NCBI RefSeq assembly: GCF_009866965.1
Contig: NZ_SPKJ01000019.1
Coordinates: forward strand, 1-53,894
From: Propylenella binzhouense
GTDB taxonomy: Bacteria; Pseudomonadota; Alphaproteobacteria; Rhizobiales; Afifellaceae
Length of the DNA stretch: 53,894 bases
Reading direction: 5' to 3'
Of this stretch, positions 42,865-51,344 are shown in pieces. The notes below the pieces were generated by a model. It saw only the letters and a list, made by a program, of their open reading frames with translations, was not told where the DNA came from and ran no database searches. Both the position numbers and the translations under genes were made by a program. How positions within the stretch are numbered: position 1 is the stretch's first letter; each line of letters starts with the position of its first letter.

Positions 42865-43826
42865 CCTCGCGCGGCGCCTCCGCCACGAGCGTCCAGCACG
42901 AACGCATCGAAGGCGGCCAGGAACTGGTCACGGAAGGGATCGCGTTCCATCAGCAATTCGTGCCGCGCGCCCGGCACGCGCACGGTCACGATCGTCTTGA
43001 CCCGTGCGGCGAGCCTTTCGGCAGCGACGTTGGAAACGACGGCATCCGCCCCGGCCAGCACGAACAGCACCGGCATCGGGACGCGCATCGCGAAATGGCG
43101 CGTCTCGAACAGCCGGCAGGCACGGATCGCCGCGGCGGCCCAGCCGATCGTCGGCGAACCGGTACCGAGCGCCGGCTCGTGCTCGATGATTTCGGTGGCG
43201 CGGCAATAGCGGTCGCGGTCGCTCGTCACGACGTTCTGCTCGAAGGGCTGGCTCGTGACGAGCGTCGCGCCCCCGCCCGGCAGGTAGGACCTGCGGAAGC
43301 CGATCCGGTCGAGCACCAGCGCCGCGCTTTGAGCAACCCTGCCCGATCCGTGGAGGCCGACGAGAGGCGCGGAAAGCACCATCCGCTCGATCTGCGTCCG
43401 CAGCCGCTCCGCCGCGAGCAGCGCGACCGCACCGCCGGTCGAGTGCGCGAGCACATGATAGGGCGGCGGGCAATCGGCGAGGACGACGGTGCGCATCACC
43501 GTCATCAGATCGCCGACATAATCCTCGAAGGCGCGGACATGGCCCTTCCGGCCGTCCCGGAGGAGGCGATCGGAGCCGCCCTGGCCGCGCCAGTCGAAGG
43601 TGACGACGGCGAAGCCGCGCCGCCGCAGATCCACGATCGTCTCAAAGTACTTTTCGATGAACTCGCCGCGGCCCTGCAGGAGCAGGACCGTGCCCCGCCC
43701 CGGATGAACCGCCACCGGCCAGCGTGCGTAGCGGATGCGGGTGCCGTCGGGCGCCAGCGCGCGCCCGGCGACGGCGCCTTCGGGGACCGGATTGGAAGGA
43801 ATATCGACGAGTTCGATCAAGACCAT
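42861..43826 (-). CDS. Alpha/beta hydrolase, PldB (lysophospholipase)-like
   Basis: The 321-residue protein has VLLLQGRGEFIEKYFETI (47-64), FDWRGQGGSDR, the nucleophile elbow LAHSTGG with S129 and a C-terminal GARHELLMERDPFRDQFL with the catalytic His. These are typical of PldB/monoglyceride-lipase-like proteins of alphaproteobacteria. The ATG at 43826 is preferred; in-frame upstream starts (43868 or 43916) are possible. It probably acts on membrane lipids or acylglycerols. Confidence 0.9.
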   Translation of the reverse strand: MVLIELVDIPSNPVPEGAVAGRALAPDGTRIRYARWPVAVHPGRGTVLLLQGRGEFIEKYFETIVDLRRRGFAVVTFDWRGQGGSDRLLRDGRKGHVRAFEDYVGDLMTVMRTVVLADCPPPYHVLAHSTGGAVALLAAERLRTQIERMVLSAPLVGLHGSGRVAQSAALVLDRIGFRRSYLPGGGATLVTSQPFEQNVVTSDRDRYCRATEIIEHEPALGTGSPTIGWAAAAIRACRLFETRHFAMRVPMPVLFVLAGADAVVSNVAAERLAARVKTIVTVRVPGARHELLMERDPFRDQFLAAFDAFVLDARGGGAARG

Positions 43827-43953
43827 CCGCCGGGTTCCGCCGGTGACGTCCGGTCGGACGGGCGACATAGCCGGCCGGGCGCGACGAGACAAGACGGAGA
43901 CCCGGCGCCGGGTCATGGACCGGGCCGCTCCCGGACAGTCGATCCCCTTTCCG

Positions 43954-44358
43954 TCAGGCGCGGATGGACCGCACGGAGAGGATCTGGCCGGACCGCGCGC
44001 TGACGGTCACGATCACGCGGCGGCCGCGCCGGTCCACGGCCGTCGCGCCGTAGGTCCGGCCGGCGCCGTCGAAGAAGTCGATGCGGCGGAAGCCGTACCG
44101 CTCGAGCAGATGGCGCACCTGTGCCGCCGACAGATCGTGCCGCCACTGGCGGTCGTGCCGGTAGCGGTCATGCCGGTAGTGGTCATGGCCGTAGGTCGGG
44201 GAATGACCGTATGAGGGGAAATGGTCGGAGCCATGGATCATCACGGTGATGCTCGCCTTGTGCTGTTCGGCTGCATTCGCCTGACCGGCGGAGAGCGGAA
44301 CGGCGACAGCCGTCGCGCAGGCAAGAAGAGCGGCGGAGAATAGCTTTGCGTTCGGCAT
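43954..44358 (-). CDS. Small secreted His-rich protein with PepSY-like C-terminus
   Basis: The 134-residue precursor has a signal peptide (about 1-29, ending GQANA). A His/Tyr/Arg-rich stretch with HSPTYGHDHYRHDRYRHDR lies near 52-70. The C-terminal domain (AAQVRHLLERYGFRRIDFF, VTVSARSGQILSV) resembles the PepSY-like domain of small periplasmic proteins. It may bind metal through its histidines (inference). The ribosome-binding site is AAGGGAG. The related domain in the gene at 44590 suggests a divergent pair. Confidence 0.82.
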   Translation of the reverse strand: MPNAKLFSAALLACATAVAVPLSAGQANAAEQHKASITVMIHGSDHFPSYGHSPTYGHDHYRHDRYRHDRQWRHDLSAAQVRHLLERYGFRRIDFFDGAGRTYGATAVDRRGRRVIVTVSARSGQILSVRSIRA

Positions 44359-44510
44359 GATCAGCTCCCTTGTTGTCCCGGCGTGCCAACTCAATGCCCG
44401 GGATGACAAGGGCTATTCTCCGCCATCGCGCTGAACACAGGCGGAAGTCGGCGTTCATACCGCGTTCAACGACGGATTTCTGCGGATGTTCTCGCCAGAC
44501 CAGACGCAAA

Positions 44511-44544
44511 GAAAAACAGGCCGGCGGCAAAGCCGCCGGCCTGT
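44511..44544 (-). terminator. Intrinsic terminator
   Basis: On the minus strand a perfect 13-bp stem (ACAGGCCGGCGGC/GCCGCCGGCCTGT, loop of three) is followed by TTTTTC. It lies 46 bases after the stop of the gene at 44590 and ends its transcript. Confidence 0.82.
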
Positions 44545-44589
44545 ACGGGTGCCGGAGGGGGCGTTAGCGACACCCGATTCGAATGCCGG

Positions 44590-45234
44590 TCAGTAGACGA
44601 CCAGCGGATTGTTTCCGTCCGCGGACTGCGCCGGCGGCGCCGATGGGACGTCCTCGCCGGGGGGCGCGGCCGGAGCGGCCGAAGAGGCCGGGCCCCTATC
44701 GGTGCTCGCCGGAGCGGCTGGGCGCGCGACCGGGCGAGCCGGCTCCGGCGCAGAAGTCCTGGGCGCAACTGCAGCCACCGGCTTCGGCGGTGCCGGTGCG
44801 ACGGACAGGCGGGGCACGGGCGCCGGGGCGGGGAGCACTGCTACCGCCGGAGGCTGCGCCCAGCTGCCTGCGGGAAGCGCCGCCCGCACCGGAACGAAAG
44901 AGACGATCTCGCCCGAAACCGGCGAGATGCGGAGATCGAGCAGGATGCCGTTCGGATCGAAGGCCTCGATTGCATAGAGACCGCCGGCCGGACGGACGGG
45001 ACCGATCCCGTCATAGCCGGCGCGCGCAAGCGCAAGCCGCACCTCTTCCGGCGGGATGGCGGCCGGCATTTCGCGCACCGGCGGCGCGGCGTAGACTCCC
45101 ACCGCCGGGCCGACCGGATAGACGATCGGCGGCATGGCCCCTACCCGGACGCCGAAGCCGACCGAGCCGGCGGCGGCGACACTCGCCGAAGCAGCGAGGC
45201 CGAAGGCAGCGAGCGGCAGTGCGGTGCGCAGCAT
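44590..45234 (-). CDS. Secreted PepSY-like protein with Pro/Ala-rich tail
   Basis: The 214-residue precursor has a signal peptide (about 1-22). A conserved-looking middle follows (EVRLALARAGYDGIGPVR, GGLYAIEAFDPNG, LRISPVSGEIVSFVPV) and resembles the PepSY-like fold. A long low-complexity Pro/Ala-rich tail runs from about 125, probably an extended periplasmic linker. The very end (GNNPLVVY) is well defined. Its specific function is unknown. It has its own terminator at 44511. Confidence 0.82.
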   Translation of the reverse strand: MLRTALPLAAFGLAASASVAAAGSVGFGVRVGAMPPIVYPVGPAVGVYAAPPVREMPAAIPPEEVRLALARAGYDGIGPVRPAGGLYAIEAFDPNGILLDLRISPVSGEIVSFVPVRAALPAGSWAQPPAVAVLPAPAPVPRLSVAPAPPKPVAAVAPRTSAPEPARPVARPAAPASTDRGPASSAAPAAPPGEDVPSAPPAQSADGNNPLVVY

Positions 45235-45574
45235 GCTGGTCTCTCCTCACGATCGCCGGAGCCGACGGCGCCAGCAATCACCAGGGAAATTGCCGGCCTC
45301 GCCCTGAATGGGATCGGAAGCGACCATTCATCCGGTGTTCATCAAGGCGGCGGGTTTGCGGCGGCGGAACCCGGGCCGCGCAATCGGGCGGCCCTGCCCA
45401 CATCTCGCCCGAGAAGGAGGGGCGGGGAAGCCCGGTTCGAAAAGGGGACGAGGCGGAGCGACGCGCATCTTTTCGTCGCCCCGGCGGGTACCGCCCTTGC
45501 TTCGCCGCATAGGCGGGTACAAGACGAGGCAGACCCGGCCGCAAGGCGGCCGCCCGAACGCGACCGTTCCCGTC
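45235..45574. other. Divergent intergenic region, no gene supported
   Basis: The 340 bases between the secreted protein gene and the MFS gene contain G-rich runs and a pair of near-direct repeats (GGCGGGTACCG and GGCGGGTACAA around 45483 and 45511). A frame continues in phase upstream of the MFS gene, but its sequence is Arg/Pro-rich and does not look like a membrane transporter N-terminus. Confidence 0.45.
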
Positions 45575-46876
45575 TTGGCTCGACAGCTCCTCCCCATCCT
45601 CGCGCTCCTGACGAGCACGGCCTTCCTGCTGACCGCGAACGGGCTGCACGCGCTCCTGCTGCCGCTCCGCGGCACGGCGGAGCATTTCAGCACCACGGAA
45701 ATCGGCCTCGTGGGCACCGGCTGGGCGGCGGGATTCGTCCTCGGTTGCCTGCTCGCCCCGGCGATCGTCCAGCGCGTCGGCCATATCCGCGCCTTCAGCG
45801 CCGCAGCGGCCTCCGCCGCCATCATCATTCTCCTCAACGGCCTGCTCGTGCTTCCCGCGAGCTGGATCCTGCTGAGGGTCTGCTCCGGCTTCGCCCTCGC
45901 CGGCGCCTTCATGATCATCGAGAGCTGGCTCAACGAGCGCGCCACGAACGAGAACCGCGGCACCATCTTCTCGCTCTACCTGACGGTGACCTACGTCGCG
46001 ATCACCGCCGGCCAGTTCCTGGTCGCCGCCGCCGACCCGCGGCGGCCGGCCTCGTTCATGCTCGGCGCGATCTTCTTCTGTCTGGCGGTGCTGCCGACCG
46101 CGCTCTCCACGGCGCAGTCGCCACGCCCGCTGACGCGTGCGCGCCTCGACCTCCGCAAGCTCTTCGGCAATTCGCCCGTCGCCTTCGTCACGGTCACGAT
46201 GATCGGCGTCGTGAACGGCGCGTTCGGCACGCTCGCCGCCGTCTTCGGGGTGGAGACGGGGCTCTCGACCGGGCTGATCGCGCTGATGATGGGGATCACC
46301 ATCATCGCAGGCGCGATTACGCAGCTTCCGGCCGGCCGCCTGTCGGACCGCACCGACCGCCGCTACGTCATTGCCGGCGCCGCGCTTTCCTCGGCTGCGA
46401 CGGGACTTGCGATCTACCTGCTCGAGCCGGTCGACGCGACGGCCCTCCTTGTCCTCACGGGGATCTACGGCGCGCTCACCTATCCGCTCTACGGCCTCGC
46501 CGTCGCCCATGCGAACGACTTCGCGGAACCGGACGATTTCGTCGCCGTCTCGGGAGGGCTGCTCCTCCTCTACGGCCTCGGCACCATGGTGGGCCCGCTG
46601 GCGGCCGGATTCGTCATGGCGCATCTCGGGCCGGCGGCGCTCTTTCTCGTGACCGCGACCGGCCACACCCTGATCGCGATCTACGCAATCCTTCGGACCT
46701 TCAAACGGGCACCGGTTCCCGAAGAGGTTCGCGGACCGTTCCAGACCGTCCCGATCTCGCGCGCACTCACCACCGGGACGGCGTTGCTCGATCCGCGCGC
46801 GGAAGAGCCCGCTGCAGGCGGGGACGAGCTCGAAAACACGGCAGAGCGCGATCCGGAACTCGCCGAGGCCGAATGA
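45575..46876 (+). CDS. MFS transporter (YcaD-like)
   Basis: The 433-residue protein has about 12 hydrophobic helices. The first is QLLPILALLTSTAFLLTANG, followed by GTGWAAGFVLGCLLAPAIV, RVCSGFALAGAFMIIESWLN, RGTIFSLYLTVTYVAITAG and PAGRLSDRTDRRYVI between the halves. This matches the YcaD-type MFS group common in alphaproteobacteria; its substrate is unknown. No ATG fits, and TTG 45575 puts the start just before the first helix. A start further upstream cannot be excluded. moaB follows 14 bases later. Confidence 0.87.
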   Translation: MARQLLPILALLTSTAFLLTANGLHALLLPLRGTAEHFSTTEIGLVGTGWAAGFVLGCLLAPAIVQRVGHIRAFSAAAASAAIIILLNGLLVLPASWILLRVCSGFALAGAFMIIESWLNERATNENRGTIFSLYLTVTYVAITAGQFLVAAADPRRPASFMLGAIFFCLAVLPTALSTAQSPRPLTRARLDLRKLFGNSPVAFVTVTMIGVVNGAFGTLAAVFGVETGLSTGLIALMMGITIIAGAITQLPAGRLSDRTDRRYVIAGAALSSAATGLAIYLLEPVDATALLVLTGIYGALTYPLYGLAVAHANDFAEPDDFVAVSGGLLLLYGLGTMVGPLAAGFVMAHLGPAALFLVTATGHTLIAIYAILRTFKRAPVPEEVRGPFQTVPISRALTTGTALLDPRAEEPAAGGDELENTAERDPELAEAE

Positions 46877-46890
46877 GGGAGGAGCCAGCC

Positions 46891-47442
46891 ATGACCGCTA
46901 CCGGCGACAGCCGCCCATTCATCCCGGTTCGCATTGCCGTCCTGACGGTGTCGGACACGCGCAGCCTCGAGAACGACCGCTCGGGGGAGACGCTGGTCGG
47001 CCGTCTCGTCGAAGCCGGGCACCAACTCGCCGAGCGCGCCATCGTCCCCGACGACATCGAGGCGATCCGCGCCGTGGTGCGGCGCTGGATCGCGGACCCG
47101 AAGGTCGATGCGGTCATCACCACCGGCGGCACGGGGTTCACCGGCAGGGACGTCACGCCCGAGGCGATCGAGCCGCTCTTCGAGAAGCGGATGGACGGCT
47201 TTTCCGCGGTGTTCCACAGGCTGTCCTACGAGAAGATCGGAACGTCGACCATCCAGTCGCGGGCGACGGGGGGTGTCGCCGGCGCGACCTACATCTTCGT
47301 GCTTCCCGGCTCGCCCGGCGCCTGCCGCGACGCCTGGGACGGCATTCTGAAGGCACAGCTCGACTACCGGCACATGCCGTGCAATTTCGTCGAGATCATG
47401 CCGCGGCTCGACGAGCACCTGAGGCGCGGCGGCGCAGCCTGA
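46891..47442 (+). CDS. moaB: Molybdenum cofactor biosynthesis protein MoaB
   Basis: The 183-residue protein has the MoaB/MogA fold: IAVLTVSDTRSLENDRSGETL near 20-40, AVITTGGTGFTGRDVTPEAI in the middle and FVLPGSPGACRDAWDGIL near the end. It binds molybdopterin and may act in its adenylylation. The start has a GGGAGGAG ribosome-binding site. Its TGA is directly followed by the stop of the convergent gene. Mo enzymes are not in the window. Confidence 0.93.
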   Translation: MTATGDSRPFIPVRIAVLTVSDTRSLENDRSGETLVGRLVEAGHQLAERAIVPDDIEAIRAVVRRWIADPKVDAVITTGGTGFTGRDVTPEAIEPLFEKRMDGFSAVFHRLSYEKIGTSTIQSRATGGVAGATYIFVLPGSPGACRDAWDGILKAQLDYRHMPCNFVEIMPRLDEHLRRGGAA

Positions 47443-47934
47443 TTATCGGCGCGCCGGCAGCAGGGTCGCCTCGATACGTCCGCGGCGGCGCGGCAGCACG
47501 GCCGCAAGATCGGCGCCGGGCCGCGCGGAGGCGCGGAACATGTCCCGTCGGATGAGGAGACCCGCCTCGAGCGGCCTCGGCGGAGGCCAGAGGCGGCGAA
47601 GCACCGAGAGCCGTCCGCGGCGGAACCGGGCCGGGGCCGAATGGCTCCCGCCCCATGCGCGCGCGGCCTCCGTCCAGCCCTCCTCGAATGCTGCCCCGGA
47701 TTCCAGGAATAGCAGCCATTCGCCACGGCCGCGGCCGGCGAGATCGCCGGCGCCCACGCTCACGAGCAGATCGGCACCCGCGGCCTCCGCCAGCTCGCGC
47801 ACCTCGCCGTCTTCCCGGCCGACCAGGACGAAGGCGTCGAGAACCACGCCCTCCACGGCGGCAGCCACGAGATTGCCGAGCGTCGCCGCAAGCGCCCTCA
47901 GTTCGCCCCGGTGCTCGATGAACGCGGTGATCAT
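47443..47934 (-). CDS. Short glycosyltransferase family 2-like protein, degenerate
   Basis: The 163-residue protein begins MITAFIEHRGELRALAATL and has LVAAAVEGVVLDAFVLV, AEAAGADLLVS and GRGEWLLFLESGAAFEEGW. These line up with family 2 glycosyltransferases found beside moaB in related genomes (LVPAAVEG..., GDWLLFLHADT...). The DGGSTD nucleotide-sugar motif and the DxD are not recognisable (LFLESG replaces LFLHAD), so it is probably inactive or changed in function. The AAGGAG ribosome-binding site fixes the start. Confidence 0.72.
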   Translation of the reverse strand: MITAFIEHRGELRALAATLGNLVAAAVEGVVLDAFVLVGREDGEVRELAEAAGADLLVSVGAGDLAGRGRGEWLLFLESGAAFEEGWTEAARAWGGSHSAPARFRRGRLSVLRRLWPPPRPLEAGLLIRRDMFRASARPGADLAAVLPRRRGRIEATLLPARR

Positions 47935-48028
47935 GCGGCTCCTTAGACGCTCGCGCGGAGCTCCGCCACCCGCATCTTGTTCGCTCTTTGTTCTTGTGTC
48001 CACGGACGCAATCTACTATCGTGCCGAT

Positions 48029-49180
48029 ATGGAACACGCTGCACAACCGCACGGAAGCCGAAAGGCTTCACCCGGCCTGAGGGGAAGACGGCCGGGCGGC
48101 CCGGCCGAGCCGGACATAATCGGGGACCGGCGCCGGGGACGCGGCGCCCAGACAAACGTGTCCGGCCGCTACGAGCGGGAGGCGCGAACCGCCTTCGACG
48201 ATGGCTGGCAGACGCTCGAGGAGCTGCCGCCCATCCGGACAGAGGTCCAGGTCGAGAAGGCGAAACGGATCATCACCCGGAATTCGTCGCCCGACATTTC
48301 CTTCGACCGCTCCATCAACCCCTATCGCGGCTGCGAACACGGCTGCACCTATTGCTTCGCGCGCCCGACGCACGCGAACATGGGCCTTTCCCCGGGTCTC
48401 GATTTCGAGACCAGGCTCTTTGCGAAGCCGGATGCCGCGGCGCTGCTCGAGCGGGAACTCGCGGAGCCCGGCTACGTGCCCCGCACCATCGCAATCGGAA
48501 CCAACACCGATCCATACCAGCCGATCGAGCGCGAATACCGGATCATGCGGCAGATCCTCGAAGTGCTTTCGCGGACGGGCCACCCGGTCGGGATCGTGAC
48601 GAAGTCGGCTCTGGTCACCCGCGACATCGACATCCTCGCGCCGATGGCCGAGCGCGGGCTGGCCAAGGTGGCGCTCTCGGTGACGACGCTCGACCGCAGG
48701 CTGGCGCGCAGCATGGAACCGCGCGCGGCGACACCGCCGAAGCGGCTCGAGACGATCCGGACGCTCGCCGAGGCAGGCATTCCCGTCACCATCATGACGG
48801 CCCCGATCATCCCCGCGCTCAACGACATGGAGATCGAACGGCTGCTCGAGGCAGGCCATGCCGCGGGCGCGCGCCACGCCGGCTACGTGCTCCTCAGGCT
48901 GCCGCTGGAGGTGAGCCCGATCTTCCGGGAATGGCTGATGGCGGAGCACCCCGACCGGTCCCGGCATGTGCTCTCGGTGATGCAGTCGATGCGGGGCGGC
49001 AGGGACTACGATTCGGAGTGGGGCACGCGGATGCGCGGATCCGGTCCCTATGCCTGGCAGATCGGACGGCGGTTCGAGCTCGCCGCAAAGCGCCTCGGGC
49101 TGAATGCCGAGAGGAGAGGCCTCCGGACCGATCTCTTCAAGCCGCCCGTCCCGATCGGTGGACAACTTAGCCTGATCTGA
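48029..49180 (+). CDS. PA0069-family radical SAM protein
   Basis: The 383-residue protein has the radical SAM cluster motif CEHGCTYCF (CxxxCxxC), preceded by DRSINPYRG, and AIGTNTDPYQPIEREYRIMR and KSALVTRDIDIL in the barrel. It resembles SplB-related proteins whose role is not established. The N-terminal 60 residues are basic and disordered-looking. It is divergent from the glycosyltransferase-like gene and upstream of rnhB, a gene order common in Hyphomicrobiales. Confidence 0.92.
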   Translation: MEHAAQPHGSRKASPGLRGRRPGGPAEPDIIGDRRRGRGAQTNVSGRYEREARTAFDDGWQTLEELPPIRTEVQVEKAKRIITRNSSPDISFDRSINPYRGCEHGCTYCFARPTHANMGLSPGLDFETRLFAKPDAAALLERELAEPGYVPRTIAIGTNTDPYQPIEREYRIMRQILEVLSRTGHPVGIVTKSALVTRDIDILAPMAERGLAKVALSVTTLDRRLARSMEPRAATPPKRLETIRTLAEAGIPVTIMTAPIIPALNDMEIERLLEAGHAAGARHAGYVLLRLPLEVSPIFREWLMAEHPDRSRHVLSVMQSMRGGRDYDSEWGTRMRGSGPYAWQIGRRFELAAKRLGLNAERRGLRTDLFKPPVPIGGQLSLI

Positions 49181-49224
49181 GCGCAGCATTGCCCGCAGCC
49201 CGCCGGGAGCGTATCGCGGGAGGC

Positions 49225-49863
49225 ATGGTCGCGGTCCGGGCAACGACGATTCAGGCCGACTTCGAAGTCGAGCGGCAGCTCATCGCGGCTGGCTTCCGGC
49301 GCGTCGCTGGCATCGACGAGGCCGGGCGCGGACCGCTTGCCGGCCCGGTCGTCGCCGCGGCCGTCATACTCGACCCGGCCCGTATCCCCGACGGGATTGC
49401 CGATTCAAAGGCGCTCGAACCGGCAAGCCGCGAGGCGCTCTTCGCGGAGATCTCCGCAACGGCCGAAATGGCCGTCGCGTTCGGCTGCGTCGGCACGGTG
49501 GACAGGATCAACATCCGCGAGGCGACGCTCCAGGCGATGCGCCGCGCGCTTGGGGCGCTGCCCCGGGCCGCCGACGCCGTCCTGATCGACGGACGCGACG
49601 TGCCGCGCGGAATCGCGATCGAGACCCGCGCGATCATCGACGGCGACGCGCTGTCGCTCTCGATCGCCGCCGCCTCGATCGTGGCGAAGGTGATCCGGGA
49701 CCGGCTCATGACACGCTGCGACGGCGCATTCGGCGGCTACGGCCTGGCGAGCCACAAGGGCTATTCCACCAAGCTGCACCAGGCCGCGCTCACGGCGCTC
49801 GGGCCCTGCCGGCTGCACCGGCGGAGCTTTTCGCCGGTCGCCGCGCTGCTCGCACAAGGGTGA
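49225..49863 (+). CDS. rnhB: Ribonuclease HII
   Basis: The 212-residue enzyme has the type 2 RNase H motifs: GIDEAGRGPLAGPVVAAAV with D31 and E32, VLIDGRDVP with D122, and IIDGDALSLSIAAASIVAKV with D141, followed by the SHKGYSTKLH block. It removes RNA from RNA-DNA hybrids and misincorporated ribonucleotides. ATG 49225 is chosen; its GGGAGG is very close, and a TTG at 49189 is an alternative. Confidence 0.93.
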   Translation: MVAVRATTIQADFEVERQLIAAGFRRVAGIDEAGRGPLAGPVVAAAVILDPARIPDGIADSKALEPASREALFAEISATAEMAVAFGCVGTVDRINIREATLQAMRRALGALPRAADAVLIDGRDVPRGIAIETRAIIDGDALSLSIAAASIVAKVIRDRLMTRCDGAFGGYGLASHKGYSTKLHQAALTALGPCRLHRRSFSPVAALLAQG

Positions 49864-49880
49864 CGGGAGGCTGAAAGCGA

Positions 49881-49906
49881 GAGCGGCGGCCCGCAGGCCG
49901 CCGCTC
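49881..49906. terminator. Bidirectional terminator between rnhB and atpF
   Basis: A perfect 11-bp stem (GAGCGGCGGCC/GGCCGCCGCTC, loop CGCA) lies between the convergent stops of rnhB and atpF. T-rich sequence follows on the plus strand. Confidence 0.7.
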
Positions 49907-49930
49907 CGGATTCTGTCTTGTGCGCCCCGA

Positions 49931-50422
49931 TCAGTTCAGGTTGCTGCGGACCTGCCCTATCGACTGCTCGACCAGACGCTGTCCGACGTCGCCTGCACCC
50001 TTCTCAGCGAGGATGCTGGACGCCGCAGCCGCCGCCACGTCGACGGCGCGGCCGCGGACCTCGGCAACGGCCTGCACTTCGGCCTGCGCGATGCGCTGCT
50101 CGACGATCCGGGTTCGCCGCTCGATGTACTCGCCCATGCGCTGCTCGGCATCCACCCGGATGGCCTCGGCCTCGCGGCGCGCCTGATCGACGATCGCCTC
50201 GGCCTCCTCCTCGGCCTCCTGCCGCCGACGCTGATATTCGGCAAGCAGCGCCTGCGCTTCCTCGCGCAGCCGCCGGGCCTCCTCCAGGTCGCGCCGGATC
50301 CGCTCCGAACGCTGGTCGAGCCAGGCCGCAATCTTTCCCGGCACCTTCATGTAGACGAGGATACCGAGGAACACGACGAAGGCCATGAAGGCCCAGAAGG
50401 TGGCCCATTCGGTCGCATTCAT
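49931..50422 (-). CDS. atpF: ATP synthase Fo subunit b
   Basis: The 163-residue subunit has one N-terminal membrane helix (WATFWAFMAFVVFLGILVYM) and a long charged coiled coil (RRDLEEARRLREEAQALLAEY onward). It forms, with b', the peripheral stalk joining Fo to F1. The start ATG overlaps the b' stop (ATGA). It is the last gene of the Fo operon. Confidence 0.95.
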   Translation of the reverse strand: MNATEWATFWAFMAFVVFLGILVYMKVPGKIAAWLDQRSERIRRDLEEARRLREEAQALLAEYQRRRQEAEEEAEAIVDQARREAEAIRVDAEQRMGEYIERRTRIVEQRIAQAEVQAVAEVRGRAVDVAAAAASSILAEKGAGDVGQRLVEQSIGQVRSNLN

Positions 50423-51000
50423 CGTGCTGCCCTCTCGCTCAGGGCGGCGTCGACCGCGCGCTCGATCTCGCCGCGCGCGACGCCCGTTCCGATCAGGACT
50501 TCGACGATCGCCTCGGCGGCGTCCTTGGCGATCGCATCGACGTCGCCAAGCGCCCGGCTCTTGATCTCGCCGATGCGCGCCTCCGCCGCCTGCAGCTTGC
50601 CGTCGAGTTCACCCTCGAGGCGGCTGCGGTCGGCATCGATCTCGGCCTTGGCGGCCTCGCGCGCCTCCTGCGCGATGCCGTGCGCGTTCTGCCGGGCCTC
50701 GGCCAGCGCCTGCTCATAGGCGGCGATCGCCTCGTCCGTCTCCCGCTTCAGGCGCTCGGCCTCGGCGAGGTCGTCGGCAATGCGGTCGTTCCGCTCTTCC
50801 AGAATCGTGGCGATCCGCGGCAGCGCGACCTTGCTCATGAGATAATAGAGCAGGCCGAAGCTTATGATGAGCCAGAAGATCTGCGAGCCGAAGGTCGCCG
50901 GATCGAAGGGCGGAAAGTTATGCCCCCCGCCGTGCGTCTCGGCGGCGCCGACCGTCTCGGTCGTCTCGCCATGCGCCTGTGCGTATGCCGGTGAGATCAC
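50419..51000 (-). CDS. atpF': ATP synthase Fo subunit b' (second b-type subunit)
   Basis: The 193-residue subunit has a His/Gly/Thr-rich N-terminus, a membrane helix (SQIFWLIISFGLLYYLMSKVAL) and a long coiled coil. It is the b' of photosynthetic and many alphaproteobacterial enzymes, pairing with atpF. GTG 51000 is chosen since GGAGAG lies seven bases upstream; a TTG at 51015 would add five residues without a ribosome-binding site. Confidence 0.93.
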   Translation of the reverse strand: MISPAYAQAHGETTETVGAAETHGGGHNFPPFDPATFGSQIFWLIISFGLLYYLMSKVALPRIATILEERNDRIADDLAEAERLKRETDEAIAAYEQALAEARQNAHGIAQEAREAAKAEIDADRSRLEGELDGKLQAAEARIGEIKSRALGDVDAIAKDAAEAIVEVLIGTGVARGEIERAVDAALSERAAR

Positions 51001-51064
51001 CCGCGCGCTCTCCAATGGTGGCGGGCCGCCACGGGCGGCGGCCCAAGACGGTCGGATCCGGGCC

Positions 51065-51292
51065 TCAGACCGCGAAGATGAGCAGAAGCGCGATCAGCAG
51101 CGAGAAGATGCCGAGCGCTTCGGTCACCGCGAAGCCGAAGATCAGGCGGCCGAACTGGCCGTCGGCGGCGGAAGGATTGCGCAGCGCGCCCGCCAGGTAG
51201 TTGCCGAAGATGGTGCCGAGGCCGATGCCCGCGCCGCCCATGCCGAGGCAGGCGATGCCGGCGCCGATGAAGGCAGCTGCTTGCGGATCCAT
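51065..51292 (-). CDS. atpE: ATP synthase Fo subunit c
   Basis: The 75-residue hairpin has the glycine-rich first helix ([17 protein letters not shown]), the polar loop RNPSAADGQ and the ion-carrying E58 in [11 protein letters not shown]. No Na+-binding signature is visible, so it should be proton-driven. AAAGGAG precedes the ATG. Confidence 0.97.
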   Translation of the reverse strand: MDPQAAAFIGAGIACLGMGGAGIGLGTIFGNYLAGALRNPSAADGQFGRLIFGFAVTEALGIFSLLIALLLIFAV

Positions 51293-51344
51293 TCTAAACT
51301 CCTTTGGTCAATCGGTTGTCTGGGGTTTGCCGCTGCGCCCGGCC

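Noticed and set aside
44545..44585. A tRNA-like T-loop (ATTCGAAT) with flanking GC-rich sequence
   Set aside because: No matching acceptor or anticodon arms can be drawn around it.
45308..45574. An N-terminal extension of the MFS transporter
   Set aside because: The in-frame sequence is Arg/Pro-rich, lacks a signal or helix, and homologous transporters begin at the first helix.
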